NCBI RefSeq assembly: GCF_003248505.1
Contig: NZ_QFOA01000044.1
Span: 1-27,487, forward strand
DNA length: 27,487 nt
Direction: 5' to 3'
From: Sphingobium sp.
Lineage (GTDB): Bacteria > Pseudomonadota > Alphaproteobacteria > Sphingomonadales > Sphingomonadaceae
Shown here: positions 1-7,317 of the stretch, one piece after another
Layout of the letters: each line of letters starts with the position of its first letter
How positions within the stretch are numbered: position 1 is the first letter of the stretch
Translations under genes and position numbers: made by a program
The notes under the pieces: model-generated
Told to the model about the DNA's origin: nothing
What the model saw: the letters and a program-made list of their open reading frames with translations, nothing else
Databases searched by the model: none

Positions 1-681
1 GCCGCCTATGGCAAGGGGTGGCTGGCGCGCGCCAATCGCCTGATCCCGCCCAACGTCTTCCCGTTCGAACATCGGGGTTTGATCGCCAAATATGCAGTCC
101 TGTCGGAAGCCGACTTCGCGCGATTGAACAGCCCGGCGGCGGACAATGTCTCCGTCTGGGCGCGCTTTGCTCAGCCATCGCGGCTGCTGTGGGCTTCCGA
201 TGACCTGGCAAGGCATCGCGCGGTCGCCGCCGTTGCGCAGGCCGCGCCGACGCTGCTGTCGCTCGCCCGCCCGCTGGCGAGGGGGGAGGGCGACGTGATG
301 CAGCTTTGGAAGGCAGGTTTCGCGCAGACCTACAATGCGGAACTGCGCGCCGAAAAGGCGGGACGGTCGCTCTCCATCGTGGATGCCGATCCCGCGCGTT
401 ACCGCCGCTTTGGGGAGGCCGCGCTGGCCGATGGGCTGCCGCCGTCGCCGGTGGACGCCGCCGCGCGCTGGCAACGGCTTCAGCGCCGGGGCAAATGGCT
501 TTCCGTCGTCCGGCTGGCGAAGGCCAGCTTCACCTATGCGGGCGGGATCGACTATCTCGCGTGGAAGATCAATCGGCACGCCGGGACGCAGATCGCGATC
601 CGCCCATGGCAGCGCCGCTGGCCGTTGCTGGGCGCGCTCACTCTGCTGCCGCGGCTGTTTCGGGGTGGGGCGATCCGCTGA
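1..681 (+). CDS. Unrecognised protein, C-terminal part (5' truncated)
   Basis: An open frame enters from the left edge (reading AAYGKGWLARANRL...) and stops at TGA 679-681, giving 226 visible residues. The start lies outside the window, and a TTG at 79 is only an internal codon. The visible part is soluble and Arg/Ala/Leu-rich. It has a conserved-looking segment IPPNVFPFEHRGLIAKYAV near its beginning and a basic C-terminus with the sequence DYLAWKINRHAG followed by PWQRRWPLLGAL. I see no diagnostic catalytic motif. I do not recognise the family with confidence; a C-terminal domain of a nucleotidyl- or lipid-modifying enzyme is conceivable but unsupported. Coding is supported by codon usage like its neighbours and by the long uninterrupted frame. 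Its last 44 bases overlap the 3' end of the opposite-strand kinase gene. Confidence 0.75.
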   Translation, partial: AAYGKGWLARANRLIPPNVFPFEHRGLIAKYAVLSEADFARLNSPAADNVSVWARFAQPSRLLWASDDLARHRAVAAVAQAAPTLLSLARPLARGEGDVMQLWKAGFAQTYNAELRAEKAGRSLSIVDADPARYRRFGEAALADGLPPSPVDAAARWQRLQRRGKWLSVVRLAKASFTYAGGIDYLAWKINRHAGTQIAIRPWQRRWPLLGALTLLPRLFRGGAIR

Positions 682-2626
682 GCGCGGTCGAGAGCGCCTG
701 CCCGAGCGCGGCGAGCGTATAGGGCTTGCGCAAAACCATATGCCCCTCGAAATCCGCGCCCTGGCTCACGTCCCCGGCATAGCCGGTCACGAACAGCACC
801 GGCAGATGGCGGAAATGCGGTGGCAGCGCCTTGACCATTTCCGGGCCGGTCATGTCGGGCATCAACACGTCGCTGATTATAAGGCCGATGTCGGCATTGT
901 TCGACAGCAGCCGCGCCGCCTTGGACGGATGATCGCAGGCAAGGGGAAGGTGCCCCAGTTCGCGCAGCGCCGCCATCGTCTGGTTGAGCACGCGGGCGTC
1001 GTCCTCCACCACCAGGATGCGCGTGGGCGGCTGCTCCACCGGGCCCCCGCCCTGCATCGCCGCGTCGGTATCGCATTCCGGTTCGCTGAGGCATCGGGGC
1101 AGGTAGATGCGCACGCAACTGCCTTCGCCGACCTGCGATTCGATGCGGATTTCGCCTTCGCACTGGCGCACCAGCCCGAAAATCTGACTAAGGCCTAGGC
1201 CGGTGCCCTTGCCGACCGGCTTGGTGGTAAAGAAGGGCTCGAACACCCGCGCCAGCACGTCCGCACTCATGCCGCAGCCATCGTCTGTGACGCTGAGTTC
1301 GACATAATCGCCCGCCGCGCAATCGCCGACTTCCCCGGCTTTCAGCTGCACCTGCGCGGTGGATAGCGCCAGATGCCCGCGTCCTTCCATGGCATCGCGG
1401 GCATTGACGCACAGGTTGAGGATCGCGTTCTCCATCTGATGCTGGTCGACGAAGATGCGCCATCCGCTGGCCTGGCCGGTCAGCGTGACGATGATCTGGT
1501 CGCCGATCGTGCGGTCGATGAGGTCGGCCATGCCCGACAGCAGGGCATCGGGGTCGATCGCGGTGGGCAGCAGCGGCTCCGACCGCGCAAAGGCGAGCAG
1601 CCGCCGCGTCAGCGCCGACGCGCGATTGGCTCCGTCGAGCGCATTGTCCAGATGCCGCGCCGCTTCGAGGGGCTTCAGTCGAAGGTTGCGCTTGGCCAGT
1701 TCCAGCCCGCCGACGACCACCGCCAGCATATTGTTGAAATCATGCGCGATACCGCCGGTCAGCTGGCCCACGGCGTCCATCTTCTGCATCTGCCGCAGAT
1801 TGTCCTCCGCCGCCGCGCGCTCCGCCGACTCGCGTTTCAACTGCTCATATGCGTCGGAAAGTTCGGCGGTCCGGGCGCGCACCGCCGCTTCCAGCCGGTC
1901 GGCGCGTTCGGTTTCCTGCTCGGCCTGCCGCCGCGCCCTGCGCCGGTCGTCATAAGCGGCATGGGCGAACCATGCGGTGAAGAGCACGCACACCAGCAGC
2001 GCCAGACCCAGCAGGCGCGAAGTCTTGCCAACCCATTCGGTCCGGTCGCCCGCCAGAGTGACCGCCAGGCTGCGTTCGCGCAGCCGCGCATTTTCCGCTT
2101 CGATGACGATGTTGAGCAAAGCGGTGATGCGTTTAAGATCCTGGCTCTTGCCCGCCTGGTGGAAGCTTGCGAGCGCGGCCATCTTCTGGTCGTAAGTGGT
2201 GCGCAGCCCGATCGCGTTCAGCGTGCGGCCCCGCTGTGCGAAGGCATAGCCCAGCGCTTCGACATTGCCTCTTTGCCAGGCGGATTTGCGGGTGGCGAAG
2301 GCCAGCGCCTTCAACTGGCTGGCGGCGGCGCGCCACTGATCCTGGAACAGCCGCCCGGTGTCGGGATCGAGGCTGATGACGTAGCGTGCCAGGGTCACTT
2401 CGGATCGCGCCACCTGCGCCTCGAACCGGCGGGCGAGCGTGATCGCTTCGAAACTGCGCTGTTGTTCGGCGAGCGCGCGCTGATGGTCGTTCGACGCATT
2501 GCTCGCGGTGTAGAGCAGTGCGCCCAGCGATCCTACCAGCAGGACCACGAGGAGAAATGGGAGAAGGCGCCGCACCAACGCGCGAAAGCTTCCCCCATGC
2601 TCCATCTGAGTGTCGGCTTCGGCCAT
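638..2626 (-). CDS. Hybrid sensor histidine kinase with C-terminal receiver
   Basis: 662 residues. TM1 is at about 21-42 and TM2 at about 204-222. The roughly 160-residue periplasmic segment between them is helical and CHASE3-like in character (my reading, no domain search). A coiled coil follows at about 226-280. The phosphoacceptor His is H295 in GGIAHDFNN. The ATPase domain has N-box NLCVNARDAM (404-413), DDGCGM (448-453), an F-box with FFTTKP (465-470) and GKGTGLGLS (472-480). A receiver domain occupies about 536-650, with acidic pocket E541/D542/D543, acceptor D586 (ISDVLMP), T614 and K634. The protein likely autophosphorylates and passes phosphate to its own receiver; the stimulus is unknown. 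The ATG at 2626 has an AAGGA about 11 nt upstream. No separate response regulator lies next to it. The 3' end overlaps the convergent gene. Confidence 0.93.
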   Translation of the reverse strand: MAEADTQMEHGGSFRALVRRLLPFLLVVLLVGSLGALLYTASNASNDHQRALAEQQRSFEAITLARRFEAQVARSEVTLARYVISLDPDTGRLFQDQWRAAASQLKALAFATRKSAWQRGNVEALGYAFAQRGRTLNAIGLRTTYDQKMAALASFHQAGKSQDLKRITALLNIVIEAENARLRERSLAVTLAGDRTEWVGKTSRLLGLALLVCVLFTAWFAHAAYDDRRRARRQAEQETERADRLEAAVRARTAELSDAYEQLKRESAERAAAEDNLRQMQKMDAVGQLTGGIAHDFNNMLAVVVGGLELAKRNLRLKPLEAARHLDNALDGANRASALTRRLLAFARSEPLLPTAIDPDALLSGMADLIDRTIGDQIIVTLTGQASGWRIFVDQHQMENAILNLCVNARDAMEGRGHLALSTAQVQLKAGEVGDCAAGDYVELSVTDDGCGMSADVLARVFEPFFTTKPVGKGTGLGLSQIFGLVRQCEGEIRIESQVGEGSCVRIYLPRCLSEPECDTDAAMQGGGPVEQPPTRILVVEDDARVLNQTMAALRELGHLPLACDHPSKAARLLSNNADIGLIISDVLMPDMTGPEMVKALPPHFRHLPVLFVTGYAGDVSQGADFEGHMVLRKPYTLAALGQALSTALSGSPHPETAAAAE

Positions 2627-2729
2627 TACGGACCAATCCTTACCCTAACCTGTGGCAAGGCGAAACAGTCCATATGATGTTCCGAGCGCTTCACCGCTAC
2701 GGACTTGACCTATTTTGCGGCCTGACCGG

Positions 2730-3992
2730 TCAGCCGATGGCGCCGGTCGCCCTGCCTGCGGCTTCGAACATGCCGACGATCTGCCCGACCTGATCGTCGC
2801 TATGTTCGGCACATAGCGAACAGCGCAGCAGGAAGGTGCCGGCAGGGGTCGCGGGCGGGCGGGCCATGTTAACGTAAAGGCCCAGTTCCAGCAGCGCCTG
2901 CCACATCGCCACCGCTTGTGCCTGATCGTTCAGGATCACCGCGATGATCGCCGACTGCGGCGTCTTGGTTCCCAGCGTGAAGCCAAGGTCGGTAAGCCCT
3001 TTGTGCAGCCGCTGGCTGTTCTTCCACAGATGTGCGCGCTTTTCGCCTGCGTGCATCAGCTTGCGGATGCTGGTCGCGGCGGTCGCGACGACGCTGGGCG
3101 GCAGCGATGCGGTAAAGACATAGGGGCGGCAGACGAGGCGCATCACTTCGAACTTCGGATGGTTCGACACGCAAAAGCCGCCGACCGTTCCTACCGATTT
3201 GGAAAAGGTGCCTACGACGAAGTCCACGTCCTTCTCGACGCCCTGCTCTTCGTAAACGCCCCGGCCGTGCTCGCCGAAAAAGCCCATCCCATGGGCTTCG
3301 TCCACCAGGATCATGCAATTGTCATGCTTGCGCACTGCCGCCACCATCTCGGGCAGGGGAGCGACATCGCCCAGCATCGAATAGACGCCTTCCAGCACGA
3401 CGAGCTTCAGCGCGTCGGCAGGCAGGCGCCCGAGGCGCTTGTCCAGATCCTCGACGCTATTGTGGCGGAAGCGCACGATCTCCGCATCGCCCAGGAAGCA
3501 GCCGTCATAGATGGACGCGTGGCTGTCGGCATCGAGCACGACATAGTCGCCCTTGCCCGCCAGCGTCGAAATGATGCCCAAATTCGCCTGATATCCGGTG
3601 GAAAACACCATCGCCGAGGCGGTGCCGTAAAATTCGCGAAGCGCGTCCTCGACTTCGCGATGGCCCTGATAGGTGCCGTTGAGCACGCGGCTGCCGGTCG
3701 TGCCCGCGCCGAATTCGTCCAGTGCCTTCTTGCCCGCCGCCACCACGTCCGGGTCGAAGGTCATGCCCATATAGTTATAGGTGCCGAGCAGGATCGTGTC
3801 CTTGCCCTTGATGACCGCCTGCGTCGGTGAAAGCACCTTGTCCATCACAATGGCGAAGGGGTCGCGCACGCCGGTCGCCAACAGCGCCTCGCGCTCGGCG
3901 ATCAGGCTGTCGAACTTGGAAAAAAGATCGCGCGCCGCCGGGATTTCGGCGGGGGTGCGCGCGTCATGGGCGGTGGCGGCTGCTTCGGTCAT
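2730..3992 (-). CDS. spt: Serine palmitoyltransferase
   Basis: A PLP-dependent alpha-oxoamine synthase that condenses L-serine with a long-chain acyl thioester to 3-ketosphinganine, the first step of sphingolipid synthesis. It acts in the cytoplasm or at the inner membrane face. The length of 420 residues equals that of the soluble homodimeric S. paucimobilis enzyme. Visible signatures are the PLP lysine K265 in GTFSKSVGTVGGF, D231 and H234 in VDEAHGMGFFG, the ring-stacking His at 158 (DADSHAS, equivalent to H159 of the S. paucimobilis enzyme) and the C-terminal ARPPATPAGTFLLR segment containing the conserved Arg of the family. It lies 37 nt downstream of the ACP gene on the same strand, so the two are probably co-transcribed. 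The related KBL and ALAS enzymes are less likely given the near full-length resemblance to SPT. Confidence 0.95.
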   Translation of the reverse strand: MTEAAATAHDARTPAEIPAARDLFSKFDSLIAEREALLATGVRDPFAIVMDKVLSPTQAVIKGKDTILLGTYNYMGMTFDPDVVAAGKKALDEFGAGTTGSRVLNGTYQGHREVEDALREFYGTASAMVFSTGYQANLGIISTLAGKGDYVVLDADSHASIYDGCFLGDAEIVRFRHNSVEDLDKRLGRLPADALKLVVLEGVYSMLGDVAPLPEMVAAVRKHDNCMILVDEAHGMGFFGEHGRGVYEEQGVEKDVDFVVGTFSKSVGTVGGFCVSNHPKFEVMRLVCRPYVFTASLPPSVVATAATSIRKLMHAGEKRAHLWKNSQRLHKGLTDLGFTLGTKTPQSAIIAVILNDQAQAVAMWQALLELGLYVNMARPPATPAGTFLLRCSLCAEHSDDQVGQIVGMFEAAGRATGAIG

Positions 3993-4029
3993 GATGTCGG
4001 GTCCGTCCGGGAATACAGGGGCTTGCCGC

Positions 4030-4275
4030 TCAGGCGGCCTTGAGCTTCGCGACCGCGTCGACCAGCTGGCCCACGGTTTCGATCTCGGCCTGCATGTTCA
4101 TTGTGATGATGATGTCGAATTCGTCCTCGATCGCCGCGACGAAGTCCATCACGGTCAGGCTGTCCCATTCGAGGTCGCCTGCAAAGCTGGTGCTTTCGGT
4201 CAGGTCGATGCTCTTCTTGTTGAAGGGTTCGATCTGCGCGGCGACGCTGTCGAAAATTGCGCTGCGATCCGTCAT
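4030..4275 (-). CDS. Acyl carrier protein of the sphingolipid pathway
   Basis: 81 residues, acidic, the usual ACP length. The 4'-phosphopantetheine attachment serine is S39 in WDSLTVMDFV, the canonical DSL motif at the start of helix II. Helix I (about 4-17) and the C-terminal helix (about 66-79) are evident. It lies immediately upstream of serine palmitoyltransferase in the same direction. In Caulobacter a dedicated ACP next to spt is required for ceramide synthesis, so this protein most likely presents the acyl chain to SPT rather than serving general fatty acid synthesis. It is distinct from the highly conserved housekeeping AcpP, which normally sits with fabF. The start ATG at 4275 is the only sensible one. 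A small GCGGC-TTTT-GCCGC hairpin lies 25 nt upstream (4301-4314). Confidence 0.93.
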   Translation of the reverse strand: MTDRSAIFDSVAAQIEPFNKKSIDLTESTSFAGDLEWDSLTVMDFVAAIEDEFDIIITMNMQAEIETVGQLVDAVAKLKAA

Positions 4276-4393
4276 TATCTCAAGGTCTTTCCGTCAAAGC
4301 GCGGCTTTTGCCGCCTCATCCCGCTCTTTGGCAAGGGAATAAGGCGTCAATCGGGCAGCAACGCGCCCGAATATGTGATGGCGGCCGTCCGGC

Positions 4394-4672
4394 TTACCGG
4401 AAATTGTCGGCGTAGGCCTGGATTTTGAGCGTCTTGGGCGGGGTGGGAATCACGGTGTAGGCAAGGCCGTGCTTTTGGGCATAAGCGACCGCTGCATCCT
4501 GGGAAGGGAAGGTCAGCTTCACCTGGCTCTGCGTGTCGCCCGACCCGGCCCAGCCGGTCAGCGGGTCGGCCTTTTTCGCCTCGCTTTGCTCGAAATCCAG
4601 CACCCATTTGTGGGTCAGCGCCTTGCCCGACTGCATGGCGTTTTTCTGGATCTGATAGATGCGCGCGCTCAT
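4394..4672 (-). CDS. NDUFS4-like complex I accessory subunit (ETC C1 family)
   Basis: 92 residues. The sequence MSARIYQIQKNAMQSGK, then WVLDFE, DPLTGWAGSGDT and FPSQDAAVAYAQKHGL matches the family of the 18-kDa mitochondrial NADH:ubiquinone oxidoreductase subunit NDUFS4, found as a small protein in alphaproteobacteria. In Paracoccus the homologue is a bona fide complex I subunit, so a role in complex I assembly or stability at the inner membrane is expected. The start was set at 4672 rather than the upstream in-frame ATG at 4711, because GGAG lies 9 nt before it and the family begins with this short N-terminus. It follows hrpB by 56 nt on the same strand. It is not within an nuo operon here, which is usual for this subunit. 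Confidence 0.9.
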   Translation of the reverse strand: MSARIYQIQKNAMQSGKALTHKWVLDFEQSEAKKADPLTGWAGSGDTQSQVKLTFPSQDAAVAYAQKHGLAYTVIPTPPKTLKIQAYADNFR

Positions 4673-4728
4673 CGCGAAGGACTCCGGTAAAATCGTCCTG
4701 CTGCGTTGCACCAGCGCGCGCGTTCAAG

Positions 4729-7170
4729 TCAAGGCTTGCCCCGCGCATCGGCGCGTTTGGTACGCAACGTGGCACTGGCCGATGCAGGATCGTCGGGCCA
4801 GGGGTGGCGGGGGTAACGACCCCGCATTTCCTTGGCGACATCGCGCCAGTTGCCCGCCCAGAAGCCCGGCAGGTCGCGCGTCGTCTGGATCGGCCGCCCG
4901 GCAGGGGATGTCAGGGACAGCACTAACGGAATGTGCTGGCTCCCGACGGTCGGATGCACCGACAGGCCGAACAGCGCCTGCACCCGCAACTCCACGCGCG
5001 GCCCGCCCTCGGCGGCATAGTCGATGGCATGGTGGCTTCCTGCGGGCGACCGGAAGTCGGGCGGGGCGAGGCGGTCGAGCTGGCTCTTGCCCTCCCACCC
5101 GATCAGCCCTTCAAGCACGCCCGACAAGGCCGAACGATCCAAGTCGCCCAGCCGCCGCCTGCCCAGGAGCAGCGGCGGCAACCAGTCGTCGAGCGTCGCC
5201 ATCAGCGCGTCGTCGGATAGCGTTTCCAACCCTGCGAAACCCGCCCGCATCCGGAGCGAAAGCGCCGCGTCCGACCAGGGCAGCAGCGAAAGGCCGCCCG
5301 CTCGCACGCCGTCCGTCAGCGCGGCGACGACCGCATCGGGGTCGGGCCGGTCATCCGACCCGCTCGACAACCGCACCGCGCCCAGCCGCCGTTCGCGCAG
5401 CGCCTCGACCCCACCGTTGGCGGGGCGAAAGCGCACTGTCCGATGCTCTGCGATCCGATCGCCGAAAAGGGCGATCACGTCCGCCTCGCCGATGGCCGCT
5501 GCCGACAGGATGCGCGCGCCCGCCGCGCTGCCCTGCACCTCGCCCACCGCGAGCCACTCTTCGCGCGCGAGCGGGGACAGCGGATCGAGCCGAAATCCGC
5601 GCCCGCCCACGCTCGCCCAGTCTGCGCCGTCCGCCGACCGCCGCTTCGCCACCCGGTCGGGAAAGGCGAGCGCGAGGCAAAGAGCGACCTGATGCTCGGC
5701 GAAGGCTGCGGCGGGGACGCGGGGGGTGAGCGTCGCCCAACGCTTGGCAAGGCCGCGCGCCGCGTCCGCCCGCTTGCCGCTCTCCCGCCGCCAACGCTGC
5801 CGCCGCAGGCCAAGGTCGATGTCCTGCCCGCCCACGCCGCGCTCGCCCAGCAGCACCGCGACCTCTGCCGCCACTTCCGCCAGTCCCATCGCGCCTGCGC
5901 GCACCAGCATGTGGGACAGGCGCGGGGACAAGGGCAGCTTCGCCAGCGCCTTGCCATGCGGGGTAATCCGTCCGTCCTCGTCCAGCGCGTCGAGCAGGCG
6001 GAGCCGCCGCCGCGCTTCCTCGACCGCGGCGGCGGGCGGTGGATCGAGCCAGCGCAGGCTGGCCGGATCGCCGACGCCCCAGAGCGCGCAGTCGAGCAGC
6101 AGGCTGGAAAGGTCGCTTTCCAGGATTTCGGGCGGGTCGAAGGGGGGCATCCCTGCCGTCGCCGCCGCTTCCCACAGCCTGTATGCGACCCCGGGTCGCT
6201 GCCGCGCCGCGCGTCCGGCGCGCTGCGTCGCCGCCGCTTGGCTCGCCCGCTCCGTCACCAGCCGGGTGACGCCCGCCGCCCGGTCGTATCTAGGCCTGCG
6301 CGCCAGCCCTGAATCCACCACGATCCGCACGCCCTCGATGGTCAGGCTGGTTTCGGCGATCGCGGTTGCCAGGATCACCTTGCGCCGCCCTTCGCGCGAC
6401 GGGCGAATCGCCGCGCGCTGCGCCGCCGGGTCGAGCGAGCCGTGCAGCCGGTGCACCTCCGCCGCGCCCTCGATCCGTTCTGCCGTCCGCTCGATCTCCG
6501 CCACGCCGGGCAGGAAGGCGAGCACGTCGCCTTCCGCCTCTTCGCTGAGCGCGCGCCGGATCGCGGCTGCCATCTCGTCCTCGATCCGTTTTTCCGTCGC
6601 GCGCCCGATGGAACGCAGTTCCAGCGGCTGGATGCGTCCCTCGCTTTCGATCACCGGCGCGCCGCCCAGCAGCGAGGCGAAGCGCGCGCCGTCGAGCGTC
6701 GCCGACATCGGCACGATCCGCAGGTCCGGCCTCAACGCCTCCTGCGCGTCGAGCGCCAGAGCGAGGCCGAAGTCGCTGTCGAGGCTGCGTTCATGCACCT
6801 CGTCGAAAAGCACGGCGGACACGCCGGTCAATTCCGGGTCGTCCTGGATCCGCCGCACGAAAATACCTTCGGTCAGGACGAGGAGGCGCGTGCGGGCGCT
6901 CACCCTGCTGTCCATCCGCGTGGCATAGCCCACGGTTCCGCCGGGCTGTTCGCCTATCAGTTCGGCGATCCGCTCCGCTGCCGCTCGCGCGGCCAGCCGC
7001 CGTGGCGACAAAAGCAGTACCTGCCCCGTGCACCATGGTTCGTCCAGCAACGCAGGCGCCACCGCCGTCGTCTTCCCCGCGCCCGGCGGAGCGACCAGCA
7101 CCGCATTGCTCCCCTCGCGCAGGGCGGCAAGCAAGTCGGGCAGCACCGCATGGATCGGCAGGTCGGTCAT
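4729..7170 (-). CDS. hrpB: ATP-dependent helicase HrpB
   Basis: 813 residues, the normal length for this DExH-box RNA helicase-like family. The two RecA-like domains contain motif I APPGAGKTT (27-35), TxGI/LTEGIFVRRI (99-108), motif II DEVH (123-126), motif III SAT (156-158), motif V LATAIAETSLTI (268-279) and motif VI QRAGRAAR (316-323). A helicase-associated domain and the HrpB-specific C-terminal domain follow, ending with PGFWAGNW and YPRHPWPDDP. Motif VI reads GRAAR where the wider family usually has GRAGR; this is probably tolerated because both arginines remain. The cellular role in bacteria is poorly defined. The gene starts at ATG 7170 and is divergent from the kinase at 7318. It begins the minus-strand run that ends with spt. 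Confidence 0.95.
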   Translation of the reverse strand: MTDLPIHAVLPDLLAALREGSNAVLVAPPGAGKTTAVAPALLDEPWCTGQVLLLSPRRLAARAAAERIAELIGEQPGGTVGYATRMDSRVSARTRLLVLTEGIFVRRIQDDPELTGVSAVLFDEVHERSLDSDFGLALALDAQEALRPDLRIVPMSATLDGARFASLLGGAPVIESEGRIQPLELRSIGRATEKRIEDEMAAAIRRALSEEAEGDVLAFLPGVAEIERTAERIEGAAEVHRLHGSLDPAAQRAAIRPSREGRRKVILATAIAETSLTIEGVRIVVDSGLARRPRYDRAAGVTRLVTERASQAAATQRAGRAARQRPGVAYRLWEAAATAGMPPFDPPEILESDLSSLLLDCALWGVGDPASLRWLDPPPAAAVEEARRRLRLLDALDEDGRITPHGKALAKLPLSPRLSHMLVRAGAMGLAEVAAEVAVLLGERGVGGQDIDLGLRRQRWRRESGKRADAARGLAKRWATLTPRVPAAAFAEHQVALCLALAFPDRVAKRRSADGADWASVGGRGFRLDPLSPLAREEWLAVGEVQGSAAGARILSAAAIGEADVIALFGDRIAEHRTVRFRPANGGVEALRERRLGAVRLSSGSDDRPDPDAVVAALTDGVRAGGLSLLPWSDAALSLRMRAGFAGLETLSDDALMATLDDWLPPLLLGRRRLGDLDRSALSGVLEGLIGWEGKSQLDRLAPPDFRSPAGSHHAIDYAAEGGPRVELRVQALFGLSVHPTVGSQHIPLVLSLTSPAGRPIQTTRDLPGFWAGNWRDVAKEMRGRYPRHPWPDDPASASATLRTKRADARGKP

Positions 7171-7225
7171 GGCCGCCCTCTTGCGCCAAATGCCCTTTCG
7201 GGCAAGGGGGGCGACGCGCTGCGGA

Positions 7226-7250
7226 TGGAAACAGTTGGCATCTCGAACGT
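7226..7250 (+). promoter_or_regulatory. Possible EcfG-type or sigma-70 promoter
   Basis: GGAAA (7226-7230), 16 nt, CGTT (7247-7250) resembles the alphaproteobacterial general-stress EcfG consensus GGAAC-N16/17-CGTT, with one mismatch in the -35 element. An overlapping sigma-70-like pair, TTGGCA (7233-7238) and CATAAT 18 nt later, is an alternative. Either would serve the hybrid kinase starting at 7318. Confidence 0.35.
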
Positions 7251-7317
7251 TGCGCGCCCATAATAACCTGCATCAAGCGTGCGGGCAGCCGGCAACGCAG
7301 CAAGGGGCACGACGAGA

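Noticed and set aside
1373..2677. A long plus-strand frame of 434 codons opposite the hybrid kinase
   Set aside because: It mirrors the kinase gene, is rich in Arg, Gln and His, shows no motif, and the opposite strand encodes a complete multi-domain kinase. Similar mirror frames at 2916-3830, 4659-5729, 5726-6928, 7273-8283, 11404-12648, 13721-14761, 17466-18515 and 18984-20213 were rejected for the same reason; they are a by-product of high GC content.
2722..2733. Palindrome CTGACCGGTCAG across the spt stop codon, considered as a terminator
   Set aside because: It is a perfect palindrome without a loop, and no U-tract follows on the minus strand (CAAAATAG). It is also partly fixed by coding sequence.
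4301..4314. GCGGC-TTTT-GCCGC hairpin between the complex I subunit and ACP genes as a terminator
   Set aside because: The stem is only 5 bp and no U-run follows on the minus strand, so termination there is doubtful.
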